From contig NC_077240.1 in NCBI RefSeq assembly GCF_947179165.1, positions 71,131,501-71,195,500 of the forward strand: DNA of 64,000 bases. Reading direction: 5' to 3'. The position numbers and the translations under genes are program-made. Source of the DNA: Solanum dulcamara. Taxonomy: Eukaryota > Streptophyta > Magnoliopsida > Solanales > Solanaceae. The notes below the pieces were generated by a model. That model saw only the letters and a list, made by a program, of their open reading frames with translations, searched no databases and was not told the origin of the DNA. Positions 35,021 through 45,896 of the stretch are shown piece after piece; the stretch's first letter is position 1, and every line of letters begins with the position of its first letter.

Positions 35021-36894
35021 TGTCCGTTTCACGACTCAATTTTTCATTCCGTAATGTCACCTGCTAACACCCACTAGCAGGTAAGCCTAATCCTTAATCC
35101 TTAGACCAGAATCAGAGGAAATTAATAAATAAAGTGGAAAGTAATACTAAAGAGAAGAAAGAGAATAACTTAAACAAACACCAGAAACCACATCAAGACA
35201 TGGCATCAGTTAGTAATCAAGCATCTAAACCAAAATAGGAGTACAAAGCTTTTACAAATATAATATGAGTAGAGAAAATCTTCGAAAGCAAGTAAAGACT
35301 AGTCCTAATCTAGTATGGATAGAAATCGACAACTCCGAACGCCAAGAGCTCACCAAATCTCCAAATCAGAAGCTACTCCACACCAGTCCAAATCAACCGC
35401 GATAACCCATACTATGATCTGTAGGGGGCAGAAGTGTAGTATGAGTACCAAATAAATGGTACTCAGTAGCCATAGGCTTACTGAGCTCCACAGATAAAGA
35501 AAGTATAATTAACATATAATCAGGTAAATAATGCACAAGTAACTAATCAGAAATTATCACAATAATGACAGGAAATAAGGCAAGAAGACTAGAAACATAG
35601 ATAAAGGAACAGAGTCAAAGAATGCAACTGAACTGCAATCCAACAACCTATTAATAGGAAGAAGGCATCATAGGAGTCTATTAATGAAAATACAGTGCTA
35701 ACAGGCAACACTAACCCCATCTAGGAACTATTGTAACATAACCTAGCAGGGAGTACCAACCACAATCCAACTCAAATACCACGTACACCAACTATAAATA
35801 CAACCCAAAGGCACCAACTACAAGTACAACAAGAGATAAGAACAAGTATAATCAGGCAATAATCGACCGAATGCCCATACCCTCAGAAAGTACAAACAAG
35901 GACATACATACCCCCTGCCCCTATAAAATCGGGGGACCATACCATACAAGTATGTTGGTGATAAGCGATGCTAATGAATGCAAGTCTGTAGTAAAAATTC
36001 AGTAACATCATTGGTGGCTCTCAAAGATCAATAACAATAAGTGTATAGACCCACCCCGGTCCCTAGCCTGCTGGTAGGACCCATGCGACTCCCTCATCCA
36101 GCTCAGTAGTGCACTAGCCAAAGAGGTCATAGGGGATGCGGGAAGTCCGTATACACTATCTGATCCCAAACCAGGTCTTACATAGACAAATAATATCCCC
36201 ATAGTGGTACCAAAGAGTGAGAAGCCAAGCCGATGTAGAAAGGGCGACGTCGCATCGGATATCAGTAAACTAATAACCTCAACCTTGAGCACCCTGAGAA
36301 AGGGCCGCCCACCCAGCCAGTGAACTCCCAAGGGCATGGCCCAACTAGCAAGAGTAAACTTGGTGGCATCGGTGGGTCAATAAAAGGTGTCGATGCACCA
36401 AATAGCCAAGTAAAACTGAGCGCATCTCAGATGCCTCTAATGCCTCAAGTAGAAAAAGGAGCACGTCCCCGTTGCCTCAGAAGTTTCAAAACCAGTGACT
36501 AAGTATTCAGGTTGTACGACTCCCGTTAAAACTGATTTAAAATAGTAAAACCGTGAGAAAGCCTTCTCAAAAGAAGTAGTGAAAATTTCAATGTCAATAC
36601 CTGGATTGCACCACAAAATGAGTGAATATGTTCAAAAAATGCAAACATGCCATCATCAAAATCCAAACAAGATACACACAGTCATAAAGGAAATACCAAG
36701 TCCTAGCATACAAACAAGTTAAGGTTCTAACATGGGATCCAATCGCTCCTCGGATACGGCCTTGAGCCTAACAATAGATAATAGGAATGATGACATCATA
36801 AGTCTACCGCTGAACAAAAGCGAAACAATTTAGACATGGCTCAGAATCAGATAGGGGGAGAAACATCTCTAGGATCGATGTCTTACCCCGAAAT

Positions 36895-37146
36895 ATGCCA
36901 CTTTATCTCCCAACGAGCACAGCTAAGCCAAACCAATGGCTACGACGAGCCCCAGAGGTCGCATGCACTAGTATAAAGGGTATCATGTCCATAATAGGCC
37001 CTATAGGAAGCTACGCCTATATGCCACCTTATCTCCCAACGAGCATAGCTAAGCCAAACCTATGGCTACGATGAGCCCCAAAGGTCGCATGCACTAGTAT
37101 AAAGGGTATCCTGTCCATAATAGGCTCTATAGGAAGCTATGCCTAG
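36895..37146. repeat. 126-bp tandem duplication
   Basis: ATGCCACTTTATCTCCCAAC at 36895 recurs as ATGCCACCTTATCTCCCAAC at 37021. The units end AGGAAGCTACGCCTAT and AGGAAGCTATGCCTAG. The copies differ at several bases. Confidence 0.9.
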
Positions 37147-38024
37147 CTAAGAGGCAATGAATACCTGATAAATCACCTAAGGCTCAAACTTATCCTAAGT
37201 CCATCAATATCAATCCTAAACAGGATAATAATGCTAGGTCAACACCACAACCACGGCCCATAACCTAATCTAAAGATTTCACGGGACTATTTTAGCCTAA
37301 AGCTCACCTGGGAATAAGAAAACAGAATCGGATGAGGAGAATGTTTGTCACGCCCGGAGAGGGTACCCTAGATGTGATCAGCACTCGAAGACCATTGCTG
37401 GTCCCCAAGCGAACCACTTGGTCCAATCACACATCTATTCACTATCAATAAATCAGCAGAAAGTTTAAAATAATGAAATAATTTGGCGGGCAATCCAAAT
37501 CAATGATCTAACTCAAGAAAGAAAGGTCATGGGCCAACAAATCAAACTCCAGTCTTTGTCATTAAAATAGTTTGACAAGAATAATTCAAGGAAAGAAAAT
37601 ACTCAATCGACCCATCACTATCTAGTCTATGAAGCCTCTATCACTACAATCTAATTGGTGCCAATGACATATTCATGGCTACCTCAAATTAAAATGAAAA
37701 AGGCTAACTCGATGCAAGAATAACATAAGCGGTATCCTCCGAATGTAGGGGAGGACTCACCAAAACGCTAAGCGTGTATAGATCCTCAATGGTGCTCCTA
37801 TTAACGATCTCTTAAACTTGTCTCTGCATTATGAAATGATGCAGGTCCAAATAGACGTCAGTATATGGAATGTACGAGTATGTAATATGGCAGAATGAAA
37901 CATACCTCAAAGAAAAATAACGTTGGTTCAAATATCTCAAAATCAGAAAGATAAGAGAGACTCAATAAAAGTGTCATAAGTCTCAAGTAAGAATACATTT
38001 TTAGACAAAGACCAATCATATACC

Positions 38025-38430
38025 ATACAATCCAATCCAATCATGTACAATACAGTTCAATCAAATCATTTACAATTCGATCCTATCCAATCACATACCA
38101 TTCTATTCAACCCAATCACACATCATTCTATTCAATCCAATCGTACACTATCCGATCACATATCATTTAATCAAATCCATCACATATCACCTACTCTAAT
38201 CCAATCATACACAATCCAATTATATATCATCCAATCCAATCCAATCATGTATATTCCGATTTAATCCAATTCAATCATGTATATTCCGATTCAATCTAAT
38301 CCAATCATATGCAATCAACTCCACCATAAAGTCAAAGGACTCAGCTCAATAGATATGCATATTAAATTATGCAATATTTTACAATTCAACTCAATCATCT
38401 ACAATCACAATCAAACCAATCATATCAAGC
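38025..38430. repeat. Degenerate CAATCCAATCAT tandem tract
   Basis: About 400 bp consist of variants of CAATCCAATCATRTAYA with 10-25-bp spacing. The best-matched pair is ATCATGTATATTCCGATTYA at about 38245 and 38276. It lies within the solo LTR. Confidence 0.75.
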
Positions 38431-39239
38431 ACAATCCATTCAATTGGGAGTTTCTCTAACCGACAACTATCACTATATGAGTGAGTGATAGTACAACAAG
38501 CCGACGTTGTTGCCACGTCCGTTCATACCTTGCCAGGGTAAGAATGAATCAACAATCATGGATCCATAACCAATCAATTCCTATTATGTCAGGACAGTAA
38601 TTAGGAAATATCCGACTTTAACGGTTCAATCCTCTCCTACGTTTGGCGACGTAGTTTATTAGTTCGAGTATGGACTATACTCTTACTCAATTCGGTGCTC
38701 GATACTCCTCCCAAGACTCAATATGCTCATATCTATCAAGTGAGTAAAATACTCAAAATACTTATTTAGTCTCATTGGACTCTTTTCAAAACTCAATCAA
38801 ATCTGGCCTCATTAGACCTTCTTTCAAATCGACTCATATCAAATCGTCAAACTCTTCTCTTTAAATTTGATACCATCTCAACTCAATGAATGCAGAAAAT
38901 ATTAGATGCATTTAAAACATAATTTCAACTCCTACACTCAAACTTAAAATAGATATTTTTTTATGTAAAAATACTCAACTCATTTATACTCAAAATACTC
39001 ATGTTCAAAGTGATAATTAAGAGACTTTTCAAACTCAAATCTTGCTTAAACTCTTTTTAAATCAAGGATGAAAATAATCATTCTTTGAACTCAAAATAGT
39101 GTATAAATAGTTTATGCAAAAATGTTCACAAATTATTTATTTAAAACTCCTTCTCAAAAGATTATTTATTTTCAAAATGCTCATAAGACTCCAATCCACT
39201 TCACCTCAAGCATCATCATCAACATACCTCTTCATCAAT

Positions 39240-39365
39240 CATTCTACATATGTTTAAAGATAACCATCACTCACATCATCATCAAACATCACCATTTACA
39301 TCATCATCAAATATCATTATTCACATCATTATCAAACATCATCATTCACATCATTATCAAATATC
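39240..39365. repeat. 25-bp CATCATCA tandem repeat
   Basis: Units such as ACATCATTATCAAACATCAT plus CATTC repeat about four times. They lie within the solo LTR. Confidence 0.7.
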
Positions 39366-42165
39366 TTGCTCCAAAATTCTTATTTAATTCTATATTCCAT
39401 TTATAGAAACAAAAGTGACATTCTAGCTCTACCAATGTTTCATTTCTTTTTATGTCATTCACATTCATAACTATCCCAATTCTCATATAACTCAAAATCA
39501 ATTTCATCAAACTCATGTGAAAGAATACCTCATTTCACTGTGAAAATAATATGGTCTTTATTATACATAAAAACCATCAATCTCATCCGTAAAATAAATT
39601 ATGACAAAAAAGAAATCTCATCTTGGGTTCATGTGAATGAATACATGAATCCATACTCTCAACAAAGTCAACTCAAGAACATCATTAACACATTTTAGTA
39701 ATATTCTATAGTTTAAGAAATTTCAAAAAAACGTTCATAGAAGGTTCAAATCTTTCACAACTTCTGTCCAACACATCTATGGGCATATGGAAAAACTCAT
39801 TCCATATTTTAGGTTAGCCTTACATACCTTGCTTGAAGATCATCCCACCAGAAACCAAGACTTGACTTGAAGATCTTAAAACTTTGAGCTTTTGAGGGCA
39901 AATCTTGTTGGAGATGTTTGGGAGAGAAGAGAATGGAGATTAGGACTTTTTAGAGAGAGGCACAAGACTGAAAATATGGTCCAAATTATTTAAGGCTAGA
40001 GTATAAATAATTAGGGGAAATTCCAATTTGCCATTCCTCAAAAAAATCTGGAAAACTGGGCAAAATCCTGCTGGCGCTATAGTGGCGCGCCGCGCCACTG
40101 CAGCGCTAAGCCAAAATAGGCTTAAAACCCTGCACACCTAATAATGGTGCGTCGCGCCAAGGACCAAACAACTGAGGCTGTTTTCTAGCGCCGGGCGCCA
40201 CTGGAGCGCCAAGCCTAAATTTTCTGTAGTTAGAGTCTAGGCCTGCAGTACTAGTCTGTAGTAAAAGGGTCATAACGTTTGACTCTAAACTACAAAAATT
40301 AAAATCTTGGTGGCGTTGGAAAGAAGACTCAAAGACCTTTAATTTGGTAGGTCATGGGCCACCCATTTCGTTATATTCAAAGAGATATGGTCATTTAAAG
40401 TTGACCCTGATACTAACTCATTCGAAAACTTAATCGATTGGAATTTTTTGGACTCGGTTTGGTGTTAGAGATCCCTTATGACTCCTAAACACATATAACA
40501 CACTTTAAATACTTAAAAATTAATCCTAACTCATATATAAAATTACAAGTCCTACGGTTCGAGTCTACACACACACGTGAAGGAATGTTCAAGTCTTTGC
40601 GAAAAAAATTCTGGGGTGTTACAATGCTAATCTCGGCAAATACTCACCTAAGTCACATGTAAAATATACTAAATGATATCTAATAGAGTCCAGTCAAAAT
40701 GGGGAGACTGTAGCCTACTTCGAAGCCGATCACGCGCGCTCCGAATCCACCACGATGAAGCTCTCGACCTCCGAATCGCCTCCAATTGCCTCCATGCTTT
40801 CAAAATGTTAATCACATCGTCAATACGATTATTTTTATACTAAATTTATCGAATTCGGAGACAGACTAAATTCAGAGTTAAAAATTGAGAATTGTGGAAC
40901 CCACTTCATAACTTACGGAATTGACTCCGAGAATAGGTCTTAAATGCTAAACCTATCTTGTGTTCAAAAAGGAAACACAATTCGCACACTAAAATAGCTT
41001 CAATATCAACATGCATCTATATTCATAAATTGGCCAAATACAAGAAGGGACCACAACAAGACGGAAGAAGTAACCTGCAATGAAGCTTCTACACAAACTT
41101 CTAAGCTCACCACCTGATTCCTCTCAAAAAATCACGCGAAATAGCCTATGGAATCACTCATATCGCCTCAAAATTGGGAGAGAAATCAATCTTCAAAGTT
41201 GAATACTTAATTGAATTTTCTGAACCATAAAATGACCTTCAGGCGTCGCTTAAGCGGACCCCCGATGGTCGCTTAAGCGACACCCACCAAAAAGTGGGCA
41301 CTGCTTTTATGACACAAGGTCTCTTAAGCGACCTATCGCTTTAGCAATGGGCGATCGCTTTAGCGACCCCCACCCCTGGTGCCAAGGTCGCTTTAGCAAC
41401 CTCCTTGTCGCTTTAGCAACAATCGCTTTAGCGACCAAGGATCGCAAAAGTGATGGCACCAGACATAGCTAGTGCAAGATGGACTTTAGCATGTCCAAGT
41501 CTCTAACGGGGTGCTTGGAATTCTTTCAAAATTCTGTGCGCGCAAATGAGATATGCTACCCCACCAAATTCGGCGTTCCAGACTCAATGGCGCAGTTAAA
41601 ATTTTCATACGAGGTCGTTATGACTGAATGTGGGTCCCACTCCCAATGTCATTTTTAGCCAAATTCTACAACGAGCCTCGAGATTAAATCGAAAGCCTCG
41701 GAAAGCGAACGAAGGGTCGTTCGAAGCTAAACTAGACATTCCAAAATTAACTACGCTATCAGAATTTCGATCCGATCGCGTTTTCCAAGAATGTTGACCA
41801 ATCATAGGCTAAATTGCAAAGGCAAAAGTGCTAATTGGTCTCAAACTCGTATTAATTGCCTCAATACTCGTGTCAACCATGCTACTAGCCTAATTTGGTC
41901 ATTTCGAAGCTGATAAAACCTTTAGAATTCTGTTCTGAGGTCGTTTACTTGAAGTTATTAAGGAAGTCAACTTTTTAAGTTATAAAAGCTCCAGACCAGG
42001 AAAACAGGCATAAAACCCAAACGAACGACCAGACGACCGAATTGTCAGTGTCAGCAAGTCATAAATGACTTGGGGTCACTACAGAAAAGCTCTAAATGCT
42101 GAAAAGATCGGAGAATGAAAAAAATGTCCTAGAGGGTCATTACTGTCCGCTCACCACCCACCTAA

Positions 42166-42832
42166 CATCCTCAATCCCCACCCCTTGACCATCCCGCCCC
42201 CATCATCCCCAAACCCCCACTCTTTATCACATCTCACCTACATAGCATTTTGCTAAATTTCATATAAATAGTTTTGAAATAATAATTTTTTTACCTTTTA
42301 CTTGCTTACCAAATATTAAAATATAAGTAAAAAATCAATTTATTTTTTAATAAAAATATTTTATGAAAAAATATATTCCTCCGTACCAAACAAACGTGTC
42401 CAACTTCAGAGGTCCACAGATCTTATAATAACTGACAAAACTGAGAAAAGGATTGGACTGGATTGTACACTGGACTGATGGGATACCAAATAGAACAAAA
42501 GGAACACCATATCTGATGGGCCTGCAACTTAAGCCTTAAGAGGGCCCGGCCCGTTAGAGTACTAATGTTTAATTTGACAAGAAAACAGTTGGCTCATTTG
42601 CACTTTGACTCTTATTTTGTATTTTGTCATTAATTTTTATCCTCCAGAGTAATTAATATTTTTAAGAGATGCATATTTTACATTTTTGCATCGTAAGTTA
42701 TTATTCGCGCTCTCAAAGAATTTATGCTCTGTTAGGTATAAGTTTGATTTTTAAGAGAAAAAACTAAATATCATCAATCTACTTGAAGGGCAAGAGTTAA
42801 AGATCAATTCATTGATCAATTCATTTAAAAGA
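42166..42832. repeat. Segmental duplication, copy 1 (without insertions)
   Basis: Matches 44149-45896 along its length. Shared blocks: CATCCTCAATCCCCACCCCT, GATGGGCCTGCAACTTAAGC, CTAATGTTTAATTTGAC, TCTGTTAGGTATAAGTT and GAGTTAAAGATCAA. The unbroken sites GAGTACTAATG (42558-42568) and CTGTTAGGTATAAG (42729-42742) show the state before the two insertions found in copy 2. No gene. Confidence 0.9.
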
Positions 42833-44148
42833 AAAATCATGCAATTAAATTAAAATAATTTTATTTTCGAAATATTTGATTTCATAGTCCTTTACAGATT
42901 TATCTTGAAATTTATGTCTTTTTTAATATAAAAAAATAGATTTTATTTTACATGTAAGAAATTTTAAAAGATCATTTTCTTATTTTGACATGCTTATGAT
43001 TCACAAGTAATCTTATTTTATATTTTAATTTGTTTGATATAGTTTATCTTGAATTTTTTAAAAAAAAATTATCATATCTTAATATTTGTATGATTATAAA
43101 AGTTTTTCATTAAAAAAATTATAGAAAAATTAACTTTTTTTCGTGAACAGACTATAAGAAAATAGTGTAAAAAAAATAGAACAAAGAAAGTACTCTGATT
43201 CATATTATATAATTTTTGTATACTCCTTGAGAAAAGTAGCAAGGAGAAATTTAGATTTCATTCGTTTGAAAAATTATAATGTGCATAACCGATTTTATTC
43301 CCCTTTTGGTTGTATATAAAGTTGGTAAAATGGATAAAATTTGTGTGTATTTGTTTGATTAATTTATTTTAAATGAAGTGGTTATTCAATTATTTAAAAG
43401 TGGGTTAAATAGATCAGATCATGTTATTCATTATAAAATATGTGTAATCCATGTGTATTCATCAATTGCACTCTCTTTAACATGTATAAGGGTGTAGAAA
43501 CCTCTAAAAAGTACATTTATTAAGGATGTATTTAGTATGAAGAAAAAATTATTAAATATTTTTTAATTTTCTCATTTTGAATTGGCTTAAATGTTTTTAA
43601 AAAATATTTTTCTAATTGACTTATTTTTCTCTAATTTAAGAAAAAATTACTTTCATTCATAAAGTAGGGGGGGAATCAAAACTTTCTTTGAATCTCATCA
43701 CCTGAAACGAGTCCAGACCTAGGATCCAATTTTGAATCTTGACTCGAGACCCGAATTTTGACCTCTCAAACTTGATTCAGGACCATTCATTTTTTTTAAA
43801 AAAATAATAATAATAAAATATATATATATATATATATATATTCTAGAAAAACATGAAAATATACTTTTTGATACCAAACCCACCCTAAAAAAAAAGAATA
43901 AGAAAAAAATCTTGTAATGAAAATACATATTTCTCTACATATAAGAAGAAATGGATAATATGATCTATTTGGTTTATCCATTTTTATTCATATTAAATAT
44001 GGCGAATCGAATACTTTATTCATTTTTGCCTGATTCATTTTTGATCGACTCATTCGATTCGACGTACTCATTTGGTACCCTAATTATATATAACTAAGTT
44101 ATTGAATTTTCTTAACATAAACGAATTTTTTGGGTGAAGTAACAAGTA
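42833..44148. other. AT-rich spacer between the duplicated segments
   Basis: No gene seen. The stretch is strongly AT-rich, with a TA microsatellite (43818-43840). The open frames over it at 43719-43981 run through the microsatellite and have no domain. Confidence 0.5.
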
Positions 44149-44550
44149 CATCCTCAATTCCTCTCCCTTGATCATCCCATCCCATCATCGCCGAACCCCA
44201 ACTCTCTATCACATCTCACCTACATAGTGTTTTATTAAATTTTGTATATATAATTTTGAAATTATAATTTATTTACTTTTTACTTACTTACCAAATACTA
44301 AAAAGTAAGTAAAAATCCTGCTTACTTTTGGATATAATTTTATTTTTAAAAAATATCTTCCTCCGTACCAAACACACCGATCCAACTCCAGAAATGGTCC
44401 ACAACTCTTATAATAACAGACAAAACTAAGAAAAGGATTGGACTGGATTGCTCACTGAACTGATGGGATACCAAATAGAACAAAAGGAACATCATATCTG
44501 ATGGGCCTGCAACTTAAGCCTTAAGAGGGCCCAGCCCGTTAAGAGTACTA

Positions 44551-45005
44551 CTCACTAATTATGAAAAAATTACTTAATTGAGTGCTTTTAAAAAATTAAT
44601 TACTGATTTTAATGATATTTTTTATTTATTATAATTTATAGCAATACATAGCAATATTATGATAAATATACACTTGTATTAAAAGTGAATTATGCATACA
44701 GTATAAATGTATTATAAGTGTTTTAAAATATATATTATGTTCGTGTAGTAAGAAACTGACATAATGTATTATAAGTCTATTAAAGTATGTGATAAATGTA
44801 TTATCCATCTATAAAACTTGTATTATATATGTTTTATAAATAGTTCTCTGCAATATGTATTAAAACTGTATTATAAATGTATTATAAGTGTTCAGTAAAA
44901 AAAAATTTATTATTATAAATGGTAAATATTTTCTTAATATTGTATATTTATATAAGTTTCTCCACTATTATCACTTGGTACCACTATAATTGTACAAAGT
45001 ACAAA
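44551..45005. mobile_element. 455-bp insertion of unknown type with TACTA target repeats
   Basis: TACTA occurs at 44546-44550 and again at 45006-45010. Copy 1 of the segmental duplication has it only once, so this is a clean insertion with a 5-bp duplication. The insert begins CTCACTAATTATG and ends TTGTACAAAGTACAAA, with no clear inverted repeats and no TG...CA ends. It is very AT-rich and repeats TGTATTATAAGTGT-like motifs about five times. No ORF. Class unknown; a short LTR-type or foldback-type non-autonomous element are options. Confidence 0.7.
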
Positions 45006-45164
45006 TACTAATGTTTAATTTGACCATAAAACAGTTGGATTATTTGCGCTTTGACTCCTATTTTGTATTGGTTCTTTAATTTTTTTATCTCCCAGAGTAA
45101 TTACAACATAAGATATTCATAAGTTATAGTTCATACTCTCAAACAACTTATGTTCTGTTAGGTA

Positions 45165-45804
45165 AGGGTGTACATGGATCGGGTTGATTCGGATTTTTTA
45201 TAAATCAAATCAAATTATTTGTGTCGGGTTATTAAATCTACAAACCAAACCAAACCAATAAAAGTCGGGTTTTTCGATATCATTTTTTCTCGAATTTTTC
45301 GGGTTTTTTCCGGTTTTTCGGATTTTTTCGGGTTTTTTGGATTTTTCATAGTATCTGATAAAAAGCACAGAGCAGTGCTTCTTAAAAAGAGTTCTAGTAC
45401 AAAATATCAACCTATAAAATGGAGTCAGAACACTGTTTGAAATTTTAACTTTATAATATAACTTTATAAGATGGTTTTTTTTTGTATATTATTTAGATGA
45501 CGTTCTAAAGTCCAAATCAAATGTAAGAAAGAAAACAAGAATTATGAAATTTTTTTAAAAAATATTTATAAATTATATTTTAATAAATATTTTTATGTAT
45601 AACATAATTTAAAAGTAGTATATCTATAATCGGGTTGATTTGAGTTCGGTTTGACTTTTTTTAGTTAAAACCAAATCAACCCTATAATGGTCAGGTTTTT
45701 TTCCAAACACCAAACCAAGTCAAACCAAACCACTAGTCGGATTTTTTTTCCGATTTGATTCGATTTGATGCGATTTATCGATTTGCCCTGTACAGCCCTA
45801 CAGT
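45165..45804. mobile_element. hAT-like MITE of about 640 bp with TTAGGTA target repeats
   Basis: The left tip AGGGTGTACATGG and the right region CTGTACAGCCCTACAGT (reverse AGGGCTGTACAG) are inverted. The flanks GTTAGGTA (45157-45164) and ATTAGGTA (45805-45812) correspond to one GTTAGGTA in copy 1 of the segmental duplication, an 8-bp duplication with one change. The interior is rich in CGGGTTTTTTCGG and its inverse. Such CGGTTTGGTTCGGTTTT-type MITEs are common in dicots. The overlapping frames at 45210-45440 are artefacts of the repeats. Confidence 0.8.
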
Positions 45805-45896
45805 ATTAGGTATAAGTTCTATTTTTAAGGGGAAGAAAACTAAATACTATCAATCTATTTAAAGGGTCAGAGTTAAAGATCAACTCATTTAAAAGA

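Larger units (their letters stand above)
37346..40623 (-). mobile_element. Solo gypsy LTR (3.28 kb) with near-perfect 5-bp flanking repeats
   Basis: The plus strand runs from TGTCACGCCCGG to CTGGGGTGTTACA; on minus this is TGTAACACCCC...GTGACA, the same ends as the chromovirus LTR at 23002-25142. The flanks are ATGTT (37341-37345) and ATGCT (40624-40628), four of five bases equal, as expected for an aged 5-bp target duplication. No internal element remains, so it is a solo LTR. Inside are a CAATC-rich tandem region (38025-38430), a 25-bp CATCATCA repeat (39240-39360), a donor-like minus-strand AAGGTATGTAAGG (about 39830) and a GC-rich CGCTATAG cluster (40070-40210). Confidence 0.75.
35021..42150 (-). 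mobile_element. Gypsy LTR, minus orientation, interrupted by a solo LTR
   Basis: The left end lies near TGTCCGTTTCACGACTC (35021) or TGTCACCTGCT (35059). On the right, the minus strand reads TGTAGTGACCCCAAGTC (starting at about 42085), with a related GTAATGACCCTC near 42145. These are typical ends for this LTR class. After removal of the nested LTR about 3.8 kb remain, plausible for a long gypsy LTR. A GC-rich cluster of CGCTTTAGCGA motifs lies at 41240-41460. A 126-bp tandem duplication lies at 36895-37146. Exact ends are uncertain. No coding sequence. Confidence 0.5.
44149..45896. repeat. Segmental duplication, copy 2 (with two insertions)
   Basis: Aligned with 42166-42832, it contains an extra 455-bp block (44551-45005) and an extra block of about 640 bp (45165-45804), each flanked by repeats of the target. 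With these removed it is about 640 bp, close to the length of copy 1. Confidence 0.9.

Noticed and set aside
36008..36502. Overlapping frames of 109 and 60 residues
   Set aside because: Lie in LTR sequence, antisense to each other, no domain.
34870..42400. One MITE split by the outer gypsy LTR
   Set aside because: TGTTTGGTATGGAGG and its inverse CCTCCGTACCAAACA are on the two sides, but the same motif recurs at 44358, so a split pair cannot be shown.
45210..45440. Frames rich in FSGF/KNPK
   Set aside because: Derived from CGGGTTTTTTCGG repeats of the MITE.
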